Part shown: piece by piece, positions 55,147 to 64,000 of the stretch | Layout of the letters: each line of letters opens with the position of its first letter | How positions within the stretch are numbered: the first letter of the stretch is position 1 | NCBI RefSeq assembly: GCF_000208745.1 | Contig: NC_030856.1 | Span: 540,354-604,353, forward strand | Length of the DNA: 64,000 nt | Origin: Theobroma cacao | Taxonomy: Eukaryota; Streptophyta; Magnoliopsida; Malvales; Malvaceae | Direction of reading: 5' to 3' | The notes under the pieces: model-generated | Databases searched by the model: none | Told to the model about the DNA's origin: nothing | What the model saw: only the letters and a program-made list of their open reading frames with translations | Program-made: the position numbers and the translations under genes

Positions 55147-57921
55147 TCAAAGAACTGGACATCCTTTAGCTACAACCCCTGGTGCTGTAGGGCAACTTGC
55201 CAAAGGACAATGATCACTGGCTTCCAAACCCCACCAATCTGGACCAATAGTATTGTCTAAGGATTGCAGGATGAAGAATATGAGAACTCCCATGATGGCA
55301 ACTCCAGCATCCATGGCAGCCGACAAGACATAGGTATGTCTAGCCCACCATCCCTTGTACCTTTTGTAAATGTACCAGTTGAAGAAGATTCCGACCACTC
55401 CCCAGCAGATGTAGTGCACAGGTTTAGCAGATGGTAGACCTGTTGCACCCGCAAGGATAACCGGCATGTGAATGAACCTGATCCATTTTTTCTCTGGGAA
55501 TTTGAGGGACAACAACCAGACAGGAAAAGGAGCAAGAAAGCCAATGACGAAGAACCAGTTCAACTGAGGGTAGTTGCCAAGGCTTGTGAACATCCTGAGC
55601 GGGCCTATGACTCCCCATATGATTGAAGCATTGTAAAACACATTGTCTCCAGGACAGACCCAGGGACTCCCCGTTGGCAGCAAATCCGGAACACAGATAT
55701 TCTCGACAGTTGACAGAAGCCACCATGTTGTTCCAAAGTAGCAAAATGAAGCAACTATTGTTCCTACTAACTGAATGTAGCAAAATCTTCAAGTTAGTAA
55801 CATGTTGAAATCCAAAGTATAGCACACTGTTTATCAAATTATACTTTGATTATACCTGAACAATGAACATTGACTTGGGAGGGATCTTCATGTAATGACC
55901 TAATTTGAGGTCCTGAATGAAGGTGAGAGCTTGAGCCATACTGATGTAGCCATAGGTCTTGAAACAAACATTGGCAAGGGGCTTTCCAGGGTACATATAC
56001 CCGATAATCAACTCTGTGATCACATTCAGGCCTGGTTGCTGCACAACAACAAGAAAAGAATATCAATACGGCTTGCTGTTCTTTTTTTTTTTTTGGTTTC
56101 TTGTTTATGTTTGTTCAACAATGACCATACCATGTTTGTTGTAGCTTGGATTATCCCAACAGGTAAGGTGAAAAATAGTGCAATGGCACATGCTAGCAGA
56201 ACCCCCCACCATGGGAGCTGCAGCTGTTTGCCGAACCCTTCACAGACGAAGATGGAAAGAACCATAGTTGAAACTAAGACGACATAAAACCACCAATCCG
56301 GGACTTCATCATAATTCTTCTTCATCAATCTTGTGTGCACATCACTAAATTTATCCTTCACTGCAGATTTTGTTTTTCTCCACATTGTCCAAATTGTCCT
56401 GTAAAGAAGGAACTATAAATCAAGGGAGAAAACACATATGAATAAGCAATTAAGGAAGTACTGCAAGGGAAGCTTACTTTCCCTCAAACAGGGCGACATG
56501 GGAAAGGCTGGCCATTAGAGTTGCAAAGCTCAATCCGTAAGTCATGGCAAATACAACACTCATATAGAGTCTGCTATAATCATTATAGCTAGCTAGGTTG
56601 ATATCGAAAGTTTTGTCGTTGAGAATTCTAGTGATGTTGTAGATATTGCCAGCAGCATCGTAAGTGGATGAAGTGAGCAAAGGAAATCGTCTAGCTTGGA
56701 ACGCATTCGTATAGTAAGCAATGGGAACAACGACATAGAAAATCAAGAAAAACCCGACTAAGGTATTGACAATGGCGAATAAGGGTGTGGGAAGAGGGCT
56801 CCCCAAGAAAGCAATTGTAGACCAGTCAAGACCAAAGGAACCTATGCCAAAGCCACGTAACCCTGAACCAATCTGCTGGGCAGTAATTGAATCCTTCCAT
56901 ATCCAGCAAATGAAAGAGATGGCTGATATTGATGGGACAAGGTAGCCAGGAACAATATAGTAAGCGAAGCTACATATGAAAACAATGATGAAGAATTGTA
57001 GCCTGGTAACTCCTTTCTTGGGTCTTGCTTCTTTCTCATTTAATGCCCTGCAGTTAATTGGTATTGTTCAACGAAAGGAAAGAACTTCTTGGAACTTTGC
57101 CTTTAAATTTCTTTTGAAGAGAGAAAAGTGAAGTACCTGAACAAGGAGACTTGGACAAGATTCGATGGCCACCACATGTAAGGGGAATCAACCAGGTATT
57201 TTCTGAACAAACCAGCCCATCCATATCCAAGTAACTGGATTGATTTGATCAAATAACAAGAAATATATAAATCAGGTTTCTTTGTACAATTTCCTTGTAT
57301 CAAATCAAGCTGTTGACAATGGTTACCTGAGTAGTTTGTGATAGCAATAAGGCTGCAACCGGGTGCATTCCTCTGTGGTACAAGGCTTTAACAATGGTGA
57401 TGATATGTGTTGCATAAACCGAACCTGATCCACAGCTAGCAAGTATAGTAATCAACACATGTTCTTTCATGGAGAATGGTCCCGGATTCAAAGAGAAGGA
57501 CCATTTGGTGAATGGGACTGAAATTTGGGTGTTAGGAAGGGTTGCAGCCATTAACTTCCCTAGAGGTAAAACAACAATCTGGGCTGAAACTGAAGTGACA
57601 TAGAGTTGATTAACCCGATAGCTAAAGAAGTCATTCACAAAGGCAAGAATGCATAAAGACAGTAGCCCAAGAAACCAAGTTCGGAATGTCAAGGCTGCTT
57701 CTGTCGGATCATCTGTGATTGGCACTGTCAGCCTTACTTCCTCAATGGGACAATCATTCACTTCTTCATCTTCTGATAAACAAAAACCAAACAATATTCC
57801 ATCAGTTTCCATAAACCAACATGCACTTGATCATCATATAGGAAGAGAACTTACCTTTTCCAGTGATTCCATGTTGATGTGTCTCAGGCAATCGAGATTG
57901 AGGAAGCACCTCCTCCTCCAT
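55147..57921 (-). CDS. Oligopeptide transporter, OPT1/OPT5 clade (copy B)
   Basis: Tandem paralogue of the gene at 47.8-50.6 kb, same strand. Seven exons (minus): 57855-57921, 57327-57772, 57137-57234, 56478-57047, 56131-56398, 55856-56038 and 55147-55770, 751 residues. Exons 3, 5 and 6 have exactly the same lengths as in copy A (98, 268 and 183). Motifs: [102 protein letters not shown]. The N-terminal 25 residues differ most ([21 protein letters not shown]). No lesion is seen, so both copies should work; different expression is possible. Confidence 0.93.
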
Positions 57922-58764
57922 AGCTTTTCTTTTTCACAAAGAAGAAAATAAGAAACAATGGAAAAACTTTTCAGCAATGGTAACAATTCTACAACTGAAT
58001 GCCTACCAACCTGTTTTATACACAGGTCTTTTAATGTTCTTGGAATACTTAGTTGTTGACAGCAAATGAAAATAAATATTGACCTTCCATGTTTGAGATG
58101 GATTCTTTTTAAAGGAAAACAGTTAAGATTCTCTACAATCCCAGACAGATTCACTGGTCAAAGACAAAAAGCTGGCTGGCTAGTGCCAGTAGAGTTCATA
58201 ACAAATAGAATTTCTTCACTTTATCCTTTAAGCAAAAAATTAACAAGGAAATTTTTTTTTGGAAACTTAACAAGGAATTTTGATCTAAGGAAAATCAAAT
58301 AGTATCAAGTTTGTATATATGATCTCTAACATTCTCAAAAAAAAAAAAAAATGTGCAAAGACTATTTATGCATGTATCTATATATATATATTTTATGTTA
58401 TTTTCTCTAGTCAAATATAGAAAATAGAGTATTTATGGTAAGAATAGGTAATTTTATAGGAATTTATGTGAAGGGAAACATCTTTCCAAACAAATTCCCA
58501 GTGGTACACCTACCTTTTATGAAAAAATTAATATATAGATATATATTAAGTTTTTGTAAAAAAAAAAGAATTATGTATTTTTTTATGACAAATACTATTT
58601 TTTATGAAAAGAAAAGGATATACATATATTTCCAAAAACATGAATATTAGGTAAAATAAAATTTAATAATAATGCATAAAAAAGAAAATAATTAATTATT
58701 TTTTCCATTTTATATCTAAAAAAATTAGAGAATTAAAAAAAAGATATTTATTTTATGTATTTTT
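57922..58764. other. OPT copy B promoter side and AT-rich spacer
   Basis: No gene is supported. The region is divergent between OPT copy B (minus) and the NOP2 gene (plus). An A-run at 58338-58351 and a TA run at 58380-58390 are the only low-complexity spots. Confidence 0.45.
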
Positions 58765-59068
58765 CATAAGCCCAAACTCATAAAAGCCGAAGCCCAAACC
58801 TTTGAAACAGAGTGGCCGAAATCCAGCCCAAAGAAAAAACAGAGTCTTCCCTCGCGCCTCTCAGTGTTCTGTTTATGCCTTACGCAATGTTACTATAAAC
58901 CTCAAAAAAGCTTAAACCCTAGCCACTCCAGAAGAAGGAAGCTTCAAAAACCCTAATTCCCAGGTAAATTCATTCCTTCTTTCTTTTTTTTACTTTTTGC
59001 TCTTTGGGTATTGCTTAATTTTAACAGAAGAGCTCAAACTTCTTTCTGTATTTTTTTTGCAGCTTCAA
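58765..59068 (+). promoter_or_regulatory. NOP2 promoter with site II and telo-box motifs, plus leader intron
   Basis: Three AGCCCA motifs (complement TGGGCT, site II) at 58769-58774, 58791-58796 and 58825-58830 are followed by two telo boxes AAACCCTA at 58914-58921 and 58948-58955. This pairing is characteristic of plant ribosome-biogenesis and translation genes, fitting NOP2. A leader intron is likely: donor CAG|GTAAAT at 58973 and acceptor TTTTGCAG at 59062, six bases before the ATG. Confidence 0.7.
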
Positions 59069-62000
59069 ATGGCTGCTAATAAGAAAAAAGGAGCAAAAGC
59101 AAAAAACCCACCTCCGAAAAAGAAGCAAAGGAATGATCTTTTCACTGAAAAGAAGAGACCCACTAGAAAGGATGAGGTTTTTGATGATGGTTCTGATAGC
59201 CGGAGTGAAGAAGAAGAAGTAGAAGAAGCAGAGGACTTATTGGATGGGGATGAAGAAGTGTCTGATTTCGATGATGCCTCTGAAATTTCTGATGATGATG
59301 ATGATGCTCCCTTGGCTGATGATTTCCTCCAAGGAGGTGATGATAATGAAGGTGCCATTTTGTCTTTCCCCTGCAAATCCTTTATATGCGTTACTTTGAT
59401 TGAATTTAATGCCTTATAGTCATATGATTTGAGCTTCAAGCTTTTGGTTATGTATTAATTTCTTGAAGGCACAAATTTGTTACATATCAGTCATGGTCCT
59501 TGATACTTTTATGAATGACAAACTCAAAATTCTAGTTTGCATATCTTGCTCTTCAAGGAGCCAATTACCTATGTCATGAGAGTGGAAATTGGTATGTGGG
59601 GCATGACCCTCCAAATATAAGGAAAAAGTTAGGAAAAATTGAACACAATTATGTCAGAAACATATCCTGTGCCTAGTAACATAGCTTTACAGGCAGTAGC
59701 ATTGCAAGAGTACTCATATGTTTGATATATATAACTGTTTGTTATGCTATCTGATTGATAGTGGTTGTTGTCCTACCATGTTGTTGCAGATGGAGGATCA
59801 GGTTCTAGTTCAGGTTCTGGTTCTGATTCTGATTCAGATGCAACTGATATTGAGGAGAAGTCAAGGGCTATTGATGAACAAAGGGCGAGGGAAGAAGAAG
59901 ATGCACAAGCAGAAATGCAGATGAACATTAAAGAAGAGTCTGATGAGTTCAGATTGCCAACAAAAGAGGTCTTCTATTGAATTTGATTCTATTTGCTGTT
60001 TTCATCAGTTTAATTCTGCGAAGTTACTTATATTTCCTTCCTTTTATGTAATTACTCAGGAACTTGAAGCAGAGGAACAACGTCCACCAGACCTTGCAAA
60101 TCTTCAGATGAGAATAAAAGAGAGTGAGTGACTTTTCCACTATTTTTCTATGTTTCATGGTTTGCCATTTATAATCTAATTTTCTAAGATTTTGTTCATT
60201 GATTTGTAGTTGTTCGAGTGCTCTCAAATTTTAAGGATTTGAGGCAAGAGGGAACCACAAGGAAGGATTATATTAACCAACTTAAAATGGACTTGGGTTC
60301 ATACTATGGCTACAATGAATTCCTGATCGGGGTTTTGGTCGATGTAATGACCATCTTGTTCTATGTTTAGTTGTCTGCATTACTTCTTCCTTCTGCACTA
60401 CATGGCTCTTTTTCTTCCCTTTTTTGGAAAGGGGGGGTGGCTTAATTCCATGTTTCTTTTTGGGGCGAAGGATGTTGATCAATTATTGTATTAACACCTG
60501 ACATCACTTTTACAGATGTTTCCAGTTGTTGAACTCATGGAACTTATTGAAGCTTTTGAAAAGCCTCGACCTACATGTATTCGAACAAACACATTAAGGG
60601 TGAACTTACATTTCTCCGTTGCTGCCTTCATCTTTGACTTGTTACGCTTTCTCTGGTCAATGTAAAGTCATAATCTCCTTCTATATGCAGACTCGCCGAA
60701 GGGATCTGGCTGATGTTCTCTCCAAAAGAGGAGTAGAACTAGACCAATTAAGCAAGTGGTCAAAAGTAAGAGCTATCTTGTTGATTTTTCCATTTTTTAA
60801 AACCTCTGTCTACTAATGGATAACATAAGGAATGCTAATGTTCTATTTCTAGGTTGGGTTGGTGGTATACAATTCACATGTGCCCATTGGTGCCACTCCA
60901 GAGTATTTGGCTGGCTTTTATTATGTATGTGTTCTTTTATTGTACTTTTTTCATCCTAACGATGTAATTATTTAGCAAAAGTAAAGTGTTGTTGCACTTT
61001 TGTTTACCTTTCTTTTCTCACTAACAGATACAAGGTGCAAGCTCTTTTTTGCCGGTTATGGCTCTTGCTCCTCAGGAAAAAGATCGAGTAGTAGATATGG
61101 CGTGAGTTACTTCATTCTGTTAGCTTTACTTATCTTTGCCTTGCCTTTTTATTTGTCGATTTCTGTTTTGCTACAGATGTAGTGTTATGGTTGAAGAAAA
61201 TCTTCCATGTGAAGCATGTCCCTATATGGATATTCTAGGAAACAGATGTTGGGGTTTATAGTGATATTTTCAGTATCTCTATTGCAGCTTTGTGACAGCA
61301 CAGTCACTCTATTTTTAGGTTATCATGGTTATAAGATTTGCAGAAAAATACAGATTAACCAAACTCCTGTCTAAGGTCGGGGCTTACACTAATTGATGTT
61401 AATTGCAATTGGGTGGGTCATTACTGTTTACAGGTGTGTGGGTACATATAATCTCAATATCAAGTCTAGATGTATCATCGGATACATGCATTTACACACT
61501 ATGTAGTGTATATTTTTTACTAGTTTAAATCCTAAACATTCATATAACTACTAGTTTGTTCCCCTCTAGGTAGCCAAGATGCCTGTCAAGTGCTCCACAT
61601 TTCAATTAGATGAGTTTAAATTGCTTCAACTGAGTTTTGAAGATACAAACACCCCAGTAAAGAAAAAGATATCTTTAGTAATTGCTATTTTCTCCTTTTT
61701 GATTATAATTTGTGCCTGCTGCAGAGCTGCACCTGGTGGTAAAACAACTTACATTGCCGCACTCATGAAAAATAGTGGTATGATATACTCTATGTTTCAT
61801 TCAAATTGTTGAATATTGTGGTATGCTCTTTGTTCAATACATCTTTTACAGTTTCTGAATTCATTTTAATATTTTGCTGATATTGTGACCAGGAATAATT
61901 TATGCAAATGAAATAAGGGAAGCAAGACTAAAGTCACTTACTGCAAATTTGCATCGTATGGGGGTGACAAACACGATAGTTTGTAACTATGATGGGAGGG

Positions 62001-63700
62001 AGGTTAGCATCTTTCTGCCCGCATTAGAATACAGTACTAAGTTTATTATTTTGATGCATTTGTCAACTTCAACGGCTTCAAAAGCATGAAGGATTGAATC
62101 CCTTCTCTTTCTTTTTTCTCGTCATTTTCTTGTGTGCTTCATTTTGGGGTGTCTCAGATTAGTTGTAGGTCAAAAACAAATTGCATGAACATGTCCTTTG
62201 TATTTTCTTAGTGGACCATATGCACTTAGTAGATGCTATACATGTCTAACCCTTTGCCTTTTTGTCTTAATGTTCAGCTTCCCAAGGTTTTGGGTCAGAA
62301 TTCAGTTGATAGAGTATTGTTGGATGCCCCTTGTAGTGGTACAGGAGTAAGCATCTGTTGTATCTTTGTTCTTCTTTGGTGGCATTGCTCTCTGGTTTCT
62401 GCTTGAACTGAAAGATCTCTACTTTTATGGGACAGGTTATAACTAAAGATCCATCCGTTAAAACCTCTAAAAGTTTGGAAGATATACAAAAATGTGCCCA
62501 TTTGCAGAAGGTATGTTCTTTCTATGAGCTTTGTGCCTTTTTGGTTGGGAACTGCAATAATCCTCCTGAGTTGAAAGTCAGCATAAAAGGGGAGGAATTG
62601 ATCCTTTTGTAAGAAGTATATGTTGCATATGCTAAGAGATTAAACCATGCAATCTCAAATTTTTTTGTTTGTAGCAACTGATGCTCGCTGCCATTGATAT
62701 GGTTGATGCAAATTCCAAATCTGGTGGATACATTGTTTACTCCACGTGCTCCATGATGGTTCTAGAGGTTTGTTTAAGGATTCTCTTCTCAATATCCTAC
62801 CATGCACTTTTTGTCCTCCCTTTTTCTCATCTAGACCTGTATCTTTATAGAATGAAGCGGTCATCGACTATGCACTCAAGAAGAGAGATGTCAAAGTAGT
62901 ACCATGTGGACTTGACTTTGGATGTCCTGGGTAATGATGAGTTTTTTCATTAAACTTCCTCCTGACCTGACTGATTTCTGTATCTAATGTTTTCCCTTTC
63001 TTTCTTTAACCAGGTATATCCGTTTTAGGGAGCATCGATTTCACACATCCTTAGAAAACACAAGGCGGTTTTATCCTCATGTCCACAATATGGATGGATT
63101 TTTTGTGGCTAAGGTATATGTTAGAACTAAAACTACCAAATCTCATTCATCCTAGGTGATTTCAGTTCCAACACCTTTTTCTTACTGTTTTATGTTTTCT
63201 CCTTTCCTCTTTTGACTTTCTTTAGTTGAAGAAAATGAGCAATGCAAAGAAAAATCCTGTAAGTTCTGAAGATTCGGAAACAGTAGAGCAAACTCACGGG
63301 CCGGAGGAGAGCCGCAGTGAGGACAATAAAAAAGAGCTTGAACAACACTTGAAGAAACCAGGCACTAAAGGAAGAAAGAAGAGCTTAAAGAAGAATGGTT
63401 CATCCCAAAATGGAAAGGTAGATTCACCTCCAACATCGAAAAAGAAGGAAAAAACCAAAAATGGAAAGGTAGAATCCCCTGCAACATCCAAAAAGAGGAA
63501 AAGAAAGTTCCTGTCTAAAGAGGAGATCTCTAAAGCAAGGTAGATAGATGGCTGTCATAACCCTTTGTTAAAAGTTGTTTCTCCATTAGCTATAGATTAG
63601 AAACCTTGCTCATCTTTTTGTTTCCCAAAAATTCTGCAGGGAGGAGAAGAGAAAGGCACTGAGGGAAAACAAGAAGCAAGCAAGGAAAGAGAAGGCTTGA
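59069..63700 (+). CDS. NOP2A: NOP2-type 25S rRNA (cytosine-C5) methyltransferase (OLI2/NOP2A-like)
   Basis: Nucleolar enzyme that methylates a cytosine of 25S rRNA and supports 60S assembly. Seventeen exons: 59069-59351, 59790-59968, 60060-60123, 60210-60343, 60516-60599, 60691-60765, 60853-60924, 61028-61101, 61725-61777, 61893-62002, 62278-62346, 62436-62510, 62675-62767, 62851-62930, 63014-63113, 63226-63539 and 63640-63700; 639 residues. A basic then acidic N-terminus ([34 protein letters not shown]) precedes the catalytic domain. There, [19 protein letters not shown] binds S-adenosylmethionine, [11 protein letters not shown] and [19 protein letters not shown] carry the two cysteines, and [20 protein letters not shown] ends the domain. 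A Lys-rich tail ([17 protein letters not shown]) follows. Compare the decayed RsmB relative at 38.5-42.1 kb, whose STC is STY. Confidence 0.93.
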
Positions 63701-64000
63701 GAATGATTTCCTTTGGCACATACAATCATTCCATAACTTTGTAGTGTTGTACACTAAAAGTGGATGACTGGATCTTCACTGTTTTTTGTTTCCTTAAATC
63801 ATCTCAGTTTTGCCTTTTCTTTCTTTATCTTATCATTTGTATTACCATTATTATTATTATTATTATTACTATTGAATTCAATATTACTCCTTAATCTTCA
63901 TCCTTATCTCAACAATCAATGGCACAATTTTTGTATTCAAACTTGTTCTATTTGTTTTTGATTTCATAAATTTGAAGTATGAAGTAAACAGTAAAAGTGT
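63701..64000. other. NOP2 3' UTR and flank
   Basis: No gene is supported. An ATT microsatellite lies at 63846-63869. Confidence 0.5.

Overview
The window is nuclear DNA of a dicot plant, most likely a rosid. The reasons are multi-exon genes with GT-AG introns and AT-rich introns and spacers, plant-only families (PLS/DYW pentatricopeptide repeat protein, pollen ABCG26-type transporter, phytocyanin) and a plant LTR retrotransposon primed by initiator tRNA-Met. I cannot name the species. Exon boundaries below were deduced by eye from splice sites, reading frame and family knowledge.

Left part (0-30 kb): CWC15 splicing factor (+), a TMEM245/AI-2E-type membrane protein (-), an ABCG26-like half-size ABC transporter (-), a CCDC22-like protein (+), a nucleotide-sugar transporter (+), a GIP1-like DUF1296 protein (-) and a two-RRM glycine-rich RNA-binding protein (+). 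Between the sugar transporter and GIP1 (16.4-19.1 kb) lies a patchwork of decayed pieces of the two flanking loci, CCDC22 and GIP1.

Middle part (30-45 kb): a rearranged, duplicated zone. It holds an intact intronless IWS1-like gene, a near-identical second copy with a one-base frameshift, a third remnant of the same 3' UTR, an orphan second exon of a phytocyanin, a copy of the EMC8/9 upstream region, and the 3' end of an RsmB-type rRNA methyltransferase gene. That last fragment is split by a Ty3/gypsy-type LTR element (38615-41830) with perfect 5-bp target duplications. The zone ends with an intact EMC8/9 gene.

Right part (45-64 kb): a single-exon DYW-type PPR gene (+), two tandem oligopeptide transporter genes (both -) and a 17-exon NOP2-type 25S rRNA methyltransferase (+) whose promoter carries telo boxes and site II motifs. 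Between the two OPT genes are a fossil of the ABCG26 promoter plus first exon, a solo LTR, nested tandem repeats and a duplicated anonymous sequence.

The genes are housekeeping or developmental and do not form one pathway. As I remember Arabidopsis locus order, they interleave two segments (At5g55920-55960 and At3g13180-13224), which suggests an ancestral block later divided between duplicated chromosomes. I found no new operon-like or defence system. The most unusual content is the fossil record of local duplication: promoter, UTR and exon copies that still show earlier states of neighbouring genes, including a C-terminal truncation of the CCDC22-like gene.
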